A stretch of 9,165 bases of DNA from an uncultured Collinsella sp. (GCA_902492825.1 CABUMZ010000078.1:1-9165); one strand, 5' to 3'. Positions 1 through 5,568 are shown, numbered from the stretch's first letter. Notes: generated by a model from the letters alone, not told the origin. Program-made: numbers and translations.

Positions 1-206
1 AGTCTGAGCGCGATGTCACCGTTACCAAAAACGGCTACGAAGCCATGCACTGCATCAGCAGCGACCAGTATCGCCTCATGCAAGACGAAATCGCCAAGGC
101 CAAGCTGCTGTCTCGCATGATGTTGGCAGAGGATGAGATCTCGCAAGGTGACTACAGCGACTACGACTCCTTCGCGACTTCGATCCGAGACAAATATGAC
201 TTATAA
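1..206 (+). CDS. Type II antitoxin, Phd/YefM-like (5' end outside window)
   Basis: The frame starting at base 3 is open from the window edge to the TAA at 204-206 and gives 67 residues of a C-terminal part; the start lies upstream. The visible sequence begins with a 'VTKNGYEAMHCISSDQY' stretch, which resembles the conserved 'ITKNGKPVAVL-S-EDY' segment of the Phd/YefM antitoxin fold. A long acidic helical tail follows, ending 'YDSFATSIRDKYDL'. In this family the N-terminal half dimerises and binds the operator, and the C-terminal tail wraps the toxin. The last four codons overlap the start of the toxin gene, the usual antitoxin-toxin order with translational coupling, so the pair is probably one transcript repressed by the complex. 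The family call rests on a short motif, the acidic tail and the neighbour. Confidence 0.72.
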   Translation, partial: SERDVTVTKNGYEAMHCISSDQYRLMQDEIAKAKLLSRMMLAEDEISQGDYSDYDSFATSIRDKYDL

Positions 207-501
207 CGTCGTGATACTCAAAAGCGCGCGGTATGAGTACGAGAGTATCGTCGGATACCTTGCCCAAATCCTCAAGAATCCGCGTGCAGCGGGCAATTTC
301 GTCGCTGAGTTTGAATATCAGCTTGATCTGCTTCGCGAGCAGCCGCTCCTACGGCCCCTCTCGCACATACGAGAGTTGGCGGCACGCAATTACCGATCGT
401 TCCCCGTCAACAACTACGTGTGTCTTTACAAGTTTGAGCGCGAAACGATCTACATCGCCCACGTTTACCACCAGTCACAGGACTACGCCCGCCTGGTCTA
501 G
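196..501 (+). CDS. RelE/ParE-superfamily toxin
   Basis: The product has 101 residues. I chose the ATG at 196 because it overlaps the antitoxin stop by 11 bases and gives the normal RelE/ParE length and start (MTYNVVILKSARYEYESI). An in-frame ATG at 133 lies deep in the antitoxin gene and would add 21 residues unlike the family. The layout matches the family: an N-terminal strand, two helices (about residues 11-50), a basic strand 'RELAARNYRSFPVNNY' (about 59-74) and a C-terminal strand 'IYIAHVYHQSQDY' (about 85-97), where RelE-like toxins carry the 'V-H-R-D-Y' type ending. Family members are ribosome-dependent mRNA endonucleases (RelE) or gyrase poisons (ParE); the sequence alone does not decide which. 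No strong ribosome site precedes it, which fits translational coupling. No terminator is evident after it. Confidence 0.8.
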   Translation: MTYNVVILKSARYEYESIVGYLAQILKNPRAAGNFVAEFEYQLDLLREQPLLRPLSHIRELAARNYRSFPVNNYVCLYKFERETIYIAHVYHQSQDYARLV

Positions 502-531
502 GTTTTAAGCAGGACGCCTCGCCTGCGCACA

Positions 532-645
532 TTTGCGTGTCATTTCACGTCACGTTGACACGCAAAATGACACGCAAATTTTTTCGTGTCATAATTTTGA
601 CGCGTGAAATGACGTGTAAAATTTTACGTGTCATTTTTCATGTCA
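532..645. promoter_or_regulatory. Tiled operator-like half-site array upstream of the AlbA_2 gene
   Basis: About nine copies of an 11-12 base unit, best form TGACACGCAAA (or TTTGCGTGTCA when inverted), are laid nearly end to end. Copies start at 532 (inverted), 543 (inverted, degenerate), 556 (direct), 568 (direct), 581 (inverted), 598 (direct), 610 (direct), 622 (inverted) and 635 (inverted), mostly 11-13 bases apart. The copies at 556 and 568 are identical, and the copy at 532 is their exact reverse complement. The copies at 610 and 622 face each other in a 30-base palindrome (607-636) with 28 of 30 positions complementary. An exact TTGACA lies at 555-560, so a promoter may be embedded, but I see no convincing -10 at the right distance. 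The array ends 25 bases before the start codon of the next gene and most likely binds that gene's own product. This is inference. Confidence 0.75.
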
Positions 646-670
646 AATTGAAGCGAAACGGAGCATCACG

Positions 671-1927
671 ATGCAAGAATCCAAAGATCTTGAATTCAAG
701 GAATGCGTCACTAATTCGTTCCTTAAAACCGTCTCCGCTTATGCAAATGGCACGGGAGGACGCGTTCTATTTGGAATTGACGACGACGGAGAAGCCGTTG
801 GCCTCGATGACCCCAAGCAGACCTGCCTGGATATCGAAAACAAGATTAACGATTCGATCATCCCCCAGCCCGATTACTCCCTAAAAATCGACGAGCCCGA
901 TGCAACCGTGGAGCTTACGGTCTTTCCCGGCAGATCGAAGCCTTACCTATACCGCTCGAAGGCATACAAGCGCAATGACACCGCGACCATTCCAGTTGAT
1001 ACCCTAGGCCTTTCGCGTCTTGTACTCGAGGGTCAAAACCTCTCCTTTGAGCAGCTCCCGGCAAACAAACAAGATTTATCTTTCTTCGTTTTAGAGAATC
1101 GCCTAACAGCAAAACTTTCGCTTCAGTCGTTCACAACCGATACTCTCAAAACCCTTGGCCTGCTCGATGAAACCGGAACCTACAATAACGCGGCAGAACT
1201 GCTCGCGGACGAGAATGGCTTCCCGGGTATCGACATCGCAGTGTTTGGTGAAACTATCAACCTCATTAAGCAGCGCAAAACTCTTGAGCATGCATCCGTC
1301 CTAGCGGAAATTGACGGAGCCCTTGAGCTTTTCGAAGCCCAGTACTGTTACGAAGAGATCAAGGGGATGGAGCGGATCCGCAAGGAGCTCATTCCGCTCG
1401 AAGCATTCCGCGAGGCCATTACCAATGCAGTCGTTCATAGGACTTGGGATGTGCCCGCGCACATTCGCATCTCCATGTTCGACGACCGCGTGGAGGTCGC
1501 TTCACCTGGCGGCTTACCAGCAAGTATGACCGTCGATGAATATCTGTCCGACATGCTATCCGTCAGACGCAATCGTATTCTTGCCGAAGTCTTTTTGCGC
1601 CTGGGTCTTATCGAGGCCTTTGGAACGGGCATTATGCGAATTCGCGACACCTATAAGGACAGCGTCAGAAAGCCCCGGTTTCAAGTTTCGGATAACGCCA
1701 TTGTGGTCACACTTCCCCTACTCATGGATAACCCGGGGCTCGAAGGCGATGAACTTACCGTATTCGGACTGCTGAGTGGAATACACCCTCAATCGACAAG
1801 CGAGCTTGCGGCTAAAGTCACCTTTAGTCGTTCGAAGCTACTCCGCATCCTCAAAAAACTCGTTGAGGCAGGCCTGGCGACAGTTGAAGGAGCCGGCAGG
1901 GGGCAGAAGTATCGCCTGCTGCGCTAG
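671..1927 (+). CDS. AlbA_2/Schlafen-domain, HATPase and winged-helix putative transcriptional regulator
   Basis: The product has 418 residues and is of the COG2865 type. Residues 2-112 form an AlbA_2 (Schlafen AlbA) domain, recognised by 'ESKDLEFKE' and 'ANGTGGRVLFGIDDDGEAVG' (25-44). A linker follows. Residues about 240-335 match the divergent GHKL ATPase-like domain (HATPase_c_4), with 'REAITNAVVHR' (247-257), the helix carrying the usual Asn, and 'EAFGTGIMRIRDTY' (315-328), the glycine-rich lid. The last 60 residues look like a winged helix ('SELAAKVTFSRSKLLRILKKL'). The ATG at 671 has GGAG at 660-663 with seven bases between. Proteins of this build are predicted DNA-binding regulators; their targets and nucleotide use are poorly known. 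The gene directly follows a repeat array that is a good candidate for its own operator. Base composition is lower in G+C than the sugar genes to the right, suggesting acquisition. It ends exactly one base before the stop codon of the convergent gene. Confidence 0.85.
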   Translation: MQESKDLEFKECVTNSFLKTVSAYANGTGGRVLFGIDDDGEAVGLDDPKQTCLDIENKINDSIIPQPDYSLKIDEPDATVELTVFPGRSKPYLYRSKAYKRNDTATIPVDTLGLSRLVLEGQNLSFEQLPANKQDLSFFVLENRLTAKLSLQSFTTDTLKTLGLLDETGTYNNAAELLADENGFPGIDIAVFGETINLIKQRKTLEHASVLAEIDGALELFEAQYCYEEIKGMERIRKELIPLEAFREAITNAVVHRTWDVPAHIRISMFDDRVEVASPGGLPASMTVDEYLSDMLSVRRNRILAEVFLRLGLIEAFGTGIMRIRDTYKDSVRKPRFQVSDNAIVVTLPLLMDNPGLEGDELTVFGLLSGIHPQSTSELAAKVTFSRSKLLRILKKLVEAGLATVEGAGRGQKYRLLR

Positions 1928-2692
1928 TTAGCAGATGACCTGCGTGTGCTCCTCGATGGCAGTACGGTCCTCGGCGGTAATACCCGGCTCGCACACCACG
2001 GCGTCCAGGCTGTCCAGGCGGCAGAAGGTGTAAAAGTCGCGCTTGCCGATCTTGCTGGAGTCGGCGATCAGATAGCGCGAGTCGGCCTTGCTAAAGGCGA
2101 GCTGCTGGATGCGGCCCTCTTCCATGTTAGACGTGGACACGTCGCCGTCCAAAATGCCGTTGGCGCCGATATAGGCTGCGTCGATTCCCAGCGCGCGCAG
2201 GGTATCCTCGGCCATTGGGCCCACAAAGGCGGCGGTGCGGCGGCGATACATGCCGCCCACAAGGCACAGGTCGCAGTCTTCGCGCGCCTCGAGCAGGTTA
2301 AACACCGAAAGCGAATTGGTCACGATGCGCAGGCGAAACGCCGGCAGCATCGAGGCCATCTGCTCCACCGTGGTGCCCGTACCCAAAAAGATGGTCGAGC
2401 CTTCCTCGATGAGCTCCACGGCACGGCGCGCGATCTGCAGCTTTTCCTCGGCATGCTTGGAGCGTTTTTCGCTGTGCGAGTACTCATGGCGAAGCATGGC
2501 ATGGGGGCGACCCTGCGCGCTGCGGGCACCGCCGTGCACACGCTCGATCTCGCCCAGGCTCGCGAGTTCCTCAAGGTCGCGGCGGATCGTCATGTCCGAG
2601 ACGCCCAGCGCGTCCGAGATCTCCTTGACCGAAACCGTTCCCTGCTCATCGAGCAGCTGACGAACCCTATCCTGTCGCTCTGCTTTAATCAC
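1928..2692 (-). CDS. DeoR-family sugar-phosphate repressor, LacR-like
   Basis: The product has 254 residues, the standard length for the family. The GTG at 2692-2690 is preferred because GAGGG lies six bases upstream and the protein then begins 'MIKAERQDRVRQLL', as DeoR proteins do. A GTG at 2713 would add seven residues and has no ribosome site. Residues 1-55 are the DeoR helix-turn-helix ('VKEISDALGVSDMTIRRDLE', ending 'RVHGG'). Residues about 75-250 are the phosphosugar-sensing domain, with 'GTGTT' (104-108), 'TNS' (125-127), 'GANGI' (176-180) and 'DSSK' (211-214). The segment 'DSSKIGKRDFYTFCRL' resembles the LacR (lactose/tagatose-6-phosphate) subgroup, which fits lacC and lacX further along. 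The gene diverges from galM across a 205-base gap and probably controls itself and galM, possibly also lacX-lacC. Inducer identity is inference. Confidence 0.88.
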   Translation of the reverse strand: MIKAERQDRVRQLLDEQGTVSVKEISDALGVSDMTIRRDLEELASLGEIERVHGGARSAQGRPHAMLRHEYSHSEKRSKHAEEKLQIARRAVELIEEGSTIFLGTGTTVEQMASMLPAFRLRIVTNSLSVFNLLEAREDCDLCLVGGMYRRRTAAFVGPMAEDTLRALGIDAAYIGANGILDGDVSTSNMEEGRIQQLAFSKADSRYLIADSSKIGKRDFYTFCRLDSLDAVVCEPGITAEDRTAIEEHTQVIC

Positions 2693-2721
2693 GATGAGCC
2701 CTCGACATTCCACGCGTACAT

Positions 2722-2747
2722 CAATTCAAACAGTAACGAACAAATTG
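2722..2747. promoter_or_regulatory. Candidate DeoR-family operator overlapping the repressor promoter
   Basis: CAATT at 2722-2726 and AATTG at 2743-2747 form the ends of an inverted repeat. Between them, on the minus strand, are two same-direction half sites, TGTTCG (2742-2737) and TGTTTG (2732-2727), ten bases apart. Related TGTTCG (2852-2857) and GTTTGTC motifs occur on the plus strand just upstream of galM. DeoR-family repressors often bind repeated TGTTTG-like sites, and a site covering the -10 would give autoregulation. The match is short and A+T-rich, so chance is possible. Confidence 0.3.
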
Positions 2748-2771
2748 TATCAGACTCGCGCGGACCAAAAA
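2744..2771 (-). promoter_or_regulatory. Putative promoter of the DeoR-family gene
   Basis: On the minus strand an extended -10 element, TGATACAAT, occupies 2752-2744. A poor -35 (TTTTTG, 2771-2766) lies 16 bases upstream. The predicted start of transcription near 2737 leaves a leader of about 45 bases before the GTG at 2692 and supports that start over the one at 2713, which would have only about 24 bases and no ribosome site. Seen by eye only. Confidence 0.4.
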
Positions 2772-2897
2772 CGAGCGATTCAACTGCGCCTTCATTACTT
2801 TTTTTAAGAAAAATACCCCCTGCTTTAGTGGGGTGTAGTGATAATCTCGCCTGTTCGCGCTACAGTTTGTCCGAAATATCTCGATGTTAGGAACCAA

Positions 2898-3950
2898 ATG
2901 ATCACTTCCGAACTTTTCGGCACCGCGCCGTGCGGTACCCCCGTTCATCGCTACACCCTCAACGGGCCCGAGATCTGCGTTCGCATTATGGACTATGGCG
3001 CCACCGTGCTTGGCATCGATGTGCCCGACATTCCCGGCAATGTGCGCGATGTGGTGCTGGGCTTCGATAAGCTCGAGGATTACTTTGATAACCCTGCCTG
3101 CTTTGGCGCGACCATCGGCCCCGTGGCAAACCGCACCGCAGGCGCTACGATTACCATCGACGGCACAGACTGGCATATGCCCGCCAACGAGGGCGCCAAC
3201 AACCTGCACAGCGACCTTGAGCACGGACTGCACAAGCGCGTGTGGGATGTTGAGCTCGACGAGGTCCATAACGCCGTGCGCATGACCGCCCCTCTCGAGG
3301 ACGGCGAGCTGGGACTGCCGGGCAACCGCACGTTTACGGCAGTGTTTACCGTGACGCGCACCGGACGCTTCCGCATCGAGTACAGCTGTGAGAGCGACCG
3401 CGTCACCTACGTGTCCATGACCAACCACACGTACTTTAACCTTGCCGGTCACAACGCTGGCATGGACTGCGAACACTTCTTTGTGGCCAATGCTGCTCAC
3501 TACCTGCCCATTAACGAGCAGAATATTCCCACCGGCGAGATCGCCCCGGTCGAGGGAACACCGTTTGACTTCCGCGAGCTGCGTCCCGTCGCTCCCGGCA
3601 TGGAAGCAGACGATCCGCAGATTAAGCAGGCCCGTGGCTACGATCACTGCCTGTGCATCGGCGGCTACCAGTACGGCCGCAATCTGCGTCGTGCCCTGCA
3701 CGTCGAGGAGATGTGGACCGGCCGCGAGATGGATTACTACACCACCGCCCCGGGCGTGCAGCTCTACACCGGCAACTGGCTGGGCGACGAGCACGCCAAG
3801 GACGATGCCAACTATGGCTGGGGTGCCGGCTTTGCCCTCGAGGCCGAAATGTATCCCGATACGCCGCACCACCCGCTGTTCCCCCAGGGCATCGTGGGCC
3901 CGGGTCACCCCTACAGCAATGTGATCGAATATCACTTTATGAGGCACTAA
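2898..3950 (+). CDS. galM: Aldose 1-epimerase (galactose mutarotase)
   Basis: The product has 350 residues, a normal GalM length. The ATG at 2898 has AGGA at 2889-2892, five bases upstream; an in-frame GTG at 2838 would add 20 residues unlike the family. GalM interconverts the alpha and beta anomers of galactose and related sugars in the cytoplasm, feeding galactokinase or other anomer-specific steps. The active-site residues known from lactococcal GalM can be placed: His104 in 'NNLHS', His177 in 'MTNHTYFNLAGH', Asp249 in 'ARGYDHC' and the catalytic Glu315 in 'FALEAEMYPDTPHHP'. 'GPVANRTAGATI' (74-85) is the usual substrate-side loop. The gene is divergent from the DeoR-family repressor and is followed after 26 bases by a strong terminator, so it is probably a single-gene unit under that repressor. 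The enzyme call is firm; the sugar handled in vivo is inferred. Confidence 0.93.
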   Translation: MITSELFGTAPCGTPVHRYTLNGPEICVRIMDYGATVLGIDVPDIPGNVRDVVLGFDKLEDYFDNPACFGATIGPVANRTAGATITIDGTDWHMPANEGANNLHSDLEHGLHKRVWDVELDEVHNAVRMTAPLEDGELGLPGNRTFTAVFTVTRTGRFRIEYSCESDRVTYVSMTNHTYFNLAGHNAGMDCEHFFVANAAHYLPINEQNIPTGEIAPVEGTPFDFRELRPVAPGMEADDPQIKQARGYDHCLCIGGYQYGRNLRRALHVEEMWTGREMDYYTTAPGVQLYTGNWLGDEHAKDDANYGWGAGFALEAEMYPDTPHHPLFPQGIVGPGHPYSNVIEYHFMRH

Positions 3951-3976
3951 GCCCACAACGCAGCATATCGCACAGC

Positions 3977-4011
3977 AGTGCCCGCCGGCATCACCGCCAG
4001 CGGGCACTTTT
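3977..4011 (+). terminator. Rho-independent terminator after galM
   Basis: AGTGCCCGC (3977-3985) pairs perfectly with GCGGGCACT (4000-4008). The loop can form an extra GGC/GCC pairing, and the stem runs into TTTT at 4008-4011. It lies 26 bases past the galM stop codon. Confidence 0.85.
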
Positions 4012-4014
4012 CTG

Positions 4015-4047
4015 CCTAGTCATTGGGGACGTTCTTAAATGACTAGG
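4015..4047. repeat. Perfect 10-bp palindromic element, REP-like, overlapping the EIIB stop
   Basis: CCTAGTCATT (4015-4024) and AATGACTAGG (4038-4047) are exact reverse complements around a 13-base loop beginning GGGGACGTT. The right arm contains the TAG stop (4045-4043, minus strand) of the EIIB gene. It starts only four bases after the galM terminator T-tract, so it is a separate structure and has no T-tract of its own. Its size and shape suit a repetitive extragenic palindrome of the kind moved by REP-associated Y1 transposases. That identity is inference, because only one copy is visible here. Confidence 0.55.
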
Positions 4048-4513
4048 TAGATGGGTCGGGATTGGAACTGGGGAGATAGCGGATTTCTAGCTCTATGCCG
4101 AGTTCTTGCAGCTCTTTGAAGGCGGCGATGTCCGTATTGTCTACGGCGACTGCGGGCGTTATGGGGCGCTTGCCCTCCCCTGCCTGCATGTGACCGATGC
4201 TGATCTTGGTGATGGGCACGCCGCCCTTAACCAGCGCGAGCGCATCGGCGGGTGAGGCCACCATGATCAGAATCCATTGACGCGGCGTTGCGGTATGAAT
4301 GATGTCGATAGTCCTTTGCACCGAGAAAAACCGCGTCCACACGCCCTCGGGCGCCGCGACCCTCATAGGCGCCCACTTGCGCGAATCCGCCGCAATCTCG
4401 TCGTTGACGATTAGGACGAGGTTGGAACCCATAGCCTCGTTCCACAGCTCAACGTCTTGCCCGTAAATAAACCGGTCATCGATACGCGTGAGAAGGATCT
4501 TGGGTTGAGCCAT
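4043..4513 (-). CDS. Orphan PTS EIIB-like protein (mannose/fructose/sorbose family), phospho-His replaced by Tyr
   Basis: The product has 156 residues, the usual length of a stand-alone mannose-family EIIB. Family signs are 'LLTRIDDRFIYGQD' (7-20), 'MRVAAPEGV' (50-58), 'ADALALVKGGVPITKISIGHM' split across 89-109, 'GEGKRPITPAVAV' (112-124) and 'GIELEIRYLP' (139-148). In this family the motif reads RIDDRLIHGQV, and its histidine takes phosphate from EIIA and passes it to the sugar. Here position 17 is Tyr (codon TAC), so normal phosphotransfer is not expected unless the base is an error. No EIIA, EIIC or EIID gene is nearby. The ATG at 4513 is the only reasonable start, since an in-frame TGA lies 45 bases upstream; the ribosome site is weak. 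It may be a regulatory or decaying EIIB. Family call firm, role unknown. Confidence 0.85.
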   Translation of the reverse strand: MAQPKILLTRIDDRFIYGQDVELWNEAMGSNLVLIVNDEIAADSRKWAPMRVAAPEGVWTRFFSVQRTIDIIHTATPRQWILIMVASPADALALVKGGVPITKISIGHMQAGEGKRPITPAVAVDNTDIAAFKELQELGIELEIRYLPSSNPDPST

Positions 4514-4546
4514 GGCAGTCCCATTCTGTTTGTGACTCGTAAGAGC

Positions 4547-4561
4547 GAGACATCACGTCTC
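4547..4561. promoter_or_regulatory. Short inverted repeat upstream of the EIIB-like gene
   Basis: GAGAC (4547-4551) and GTCTC (4557-4561) flank five bases, 33 bases upstream of the EIIB start codon. It could be an operator or a leader hairpin, but a 5-bp repeat is easily due to chance. Confidence 0.2.
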
Positions 4562-4602
4562 CAATATTAGTGCATTTAAAGTGAGAAAAGCCGTCAGAAC
4601 AC

Positions 4603-4631
4603 TTGCACGGATGTGCGATGTCCCGTATCAT
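4603..4631 (+). promoter_or_regulatory. Sigma-70-type promoter of the tRNA-Thr gene
   Basis: TTGCAC (4603-4608) and TATCAT (4626-4631) are separated by exactly 17 bases. Transcription would start near 4638, about 33 bases before the mature tRNA. A small inverted repeat in the leader, TGACGC (4642-4647) with GCGTCA (4655-4660), may be a processing hairpin. Confidence 0.75.
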
Positions 4632-4670
4632 AGACAGCCGTTGACGCCTCAGTTGCGTCACCACATGGCC

Positions 4671-4746
4671 GCCAGCGTAGCTCAGTTGGTAGAGCACCGC
4701 TCTCGTAAAGCGGGGGTCACCGGTTCGAGCCCGGTCGCTGGCTCCA
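4671..4746 (+). tRNA. tRNA-Thr, anticodon CGU (reads ACG)
   Basis: The gene is 76 bases with an encoded CCA end. The acceptor stem GCCAGCG (4671-4677) pairs with CGCTGGC (4736-4742), followed by T and CCA. The D arm contains GCTCAGTTGGTAGAGC. The anticodon stem CCGCT/AGCGG encloses the loop CTCGTAA, which places CGT at positions 34-36 after the invariant T33. The T arm carries GGTTCGAGCC. All stems close without mismatches. A promoter stands upstream and a terminator 11 bases downstream, so it is a single-gene unit. The A+T-rich patch to its right makes it a possible integration site, but I found no direct repeat of its 3' end. Confidence 0.97.
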
Positions 4747-4757
4747 TTGCACAAGAT

Positions 4758-4780
4758 AGCCGCCTTCGGACGGCTTTTTT
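4758..4780 (+). terminator. Rho-independent terminator of the tRNA unit
   Basis: AGCCG (4758-4762) pairs with CGGCT (4771-4775) around an inner C-G pair closing a TTCG tetraloop, with one mismatch between, and runs into six T (4775-4780). Confidence 0.85.
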
Positions 4781-4918
4781 GTTGCCGATTCGCCCACTCG
4801 GTGGACTTCGGATTTAATGCTTAGGGGGCGGGGATTTACCAAAGTGAAATTATAATGAAAAGAAACCCTGCTGCAACAATTGCCATGGTGAGGGCTCGAA
4901 TTGGCCATATAGATTTAA
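4781..4918. other. A+T-richer spacer after the tRNA, no supported gene
   Basis: This stretch has stops in all frames apart from a 22-codon ATG reading frame at 4855-4923 that I do not recognise. A consensus TATAAT at 4851-4856 has no matching -35 at 16-18 bases. The tract is visibly richer in A+T than the flanking metabolic genes. I see no RNA gene or strong hairpin in it. Confidence 0.4.
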
Positions 4919-5161
4919 AATAGCCACGATACCTTCTCTTTTGCTGGAACGATATATCTATACAAGGTTGTGAGCGGAAAACAAAAATACGTCGATTGCT
5001 ATCCGACAAACGGGTCTGGAATTGCGTTCACCGGCATTTCGGGGCAGATTGATACACATGTACGAAAGGGAACCTATGTGGTGCGTTGGGTTGGAGCTGC
5101 TGCAGGCCCGATATGGATTGCGGTCTTGCGCCCCGATGTCCAAATAGATTTCTCCCTCTAG
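4919..5161 (+). pseudogene. Unrecognised open frame, probably a 5'-truncated or decayed gene
   Basis: The frame is open from 4919 to the TAG at 5159-5161. The only plausible start is GTG at 4970 (63 residues), where the AAGG sequence is too close to act as a ribosome site; 17 sense codons precede it with no start codon. The translation looks like real protein, with alternating hydrophobic strands such as 'GTYVVRWVGAAAGPIWIAVL' near the end, suggesting a small beta-rich domain. The 22-codon frame just upstream is in a different phase, so an old frameshift or loss of the 5' end is possible. The next gene starts 14 bases after its stop, so the two may once have been a pair. I cannot assign a family. 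Confidence 0.3.
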
Positions 5162-5175
5162 ACGGGAAGTTGCTC

Positions 5176-5541
5176 ATGGACACCATATATGACGGAGACG
5201 ACTGGGTCGATCATTATAGTTGGCGCCTGGTCGGCTCGGATGACAATGGGGATGTGGTGTTTGATGGACTATGTCCAAAGCATCTCCGTCCTTTTGTCTC
5301 GTCGTTAATTGAGAGTTCCGCTCGTGTTGCCCCCTACAGCTCGGCATCGCTTCATGATACGGACGTTTTGAAGACCATAAGGGAGTCAATTGACGAGGGC
5401 ACGATGAGCAGTTCGTTGTTCTCTCGGCTTGTGGGGCTGAATGAGATTAAATCGAAACGACTGCTTGCGGGCGAAAAGGTGGAACTCACTTATCGGTCGA
5501 TGATTTCAATCCTGCGGCTAGCCGATGTTCTTCGCAAATAA
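5176..5541 (+). CDS. Uncharacterised 121-residue protein with C-terminal HTH-like segment
   Basis: I do not recognise the N-terminal 70 residues, which are acidic (MDTIYDGDDWVDHYSW at the start) and contain 'FDGLCPKHLRPFVSSLIESS' (29-48). Residues about 78-118 ('SSSLFSRLVGL', 'IKSKRLLAGEKVEL', 'SMISILRLADVL') have the spacing of a Cro/XRE-type helix-turn-helix, where a 'G' turn is followed by 'S..R.L.G...L....-I..LA..L', so DNA binding is plausible. The ATG at 5176 is preceded by GGGAAG six bases upstream; earlier in-frame ATG codons (5086, 5113) lie inside the preceding open frame. The patch has a lower G+C content than its neighbours and sits beside a tRNA, suggesting transfer. An antitoxin-like or phage-type regulator is possible but unproven. 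Confidence 0.6.
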   Translation: MDTIYDGDDWVDHYSWRLVGSDDNGDVVFDGLCPKHLRPFVSSLIESSARVAPYSSASLHDTDVLKTIRESIDEGTMSSSLFSRLVGLNEIKSKRLLAGEKVELTYRSMISILRLADVLRK

Positions 5542-5568
5542 ACAGCTTCCCTATTCAAAAACAGAAAA

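Noticed and set aside
532..645. CRISPR array or iteron origin as an explanation for the repeats
   Set aside because: Units are only 11-12 bases, occur in both orientations and leave no spacers, so it is not CRISPR. No replication initiator gene or DnaA boxes are evident, so an origin is not supported.
537..884. 115-codon frame starting in the repeat array
   Set aside because: Its first part is translated repeat sequence (recurring 'MTRK'-like words), and the rest overlaps the AlbA_2 gene in another frame.
2692..2713. Longer start for the DeoR-family gene at GTG 2713
   Set aside because: It has no ribosome site and adds seven residues absent from the family; the GTG at 2692 has GAGGG at the right distance.
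1946..2890. 314-codon open frame on the plus strand opposite the DeoR-family gene
   Set aside because: The minus-strand protein matches the DeoR family over its whole length; the opposite translation is low-complexity and unrelated to any family I know.
2721..4007. 428-codon open frame on the minus strand opposite galM
   Set aside because: The galM frame on the plus strand has all active-site residues and a ribosome site. The antisense frame is a by-product of G+C-rich codon use, and its translation has no recognisable domain.
4476..4817. Open frames on both strands running across the tRNA gene
   Set aside because: They translate the tRNA sequence itself (phrases such as 'VAQLVEHRSRKAGVTGSSP'), a familiar annotation artefact.
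4892..4900. GGGCTCGAA downstream of the tRNA as an attachment-site copy
   Set aside because: It matches the tRNA T-arm only in inverted orientation and for nine bases. An attachment-site duplicate should be a longer direct repeat of the tRNA 3' end.
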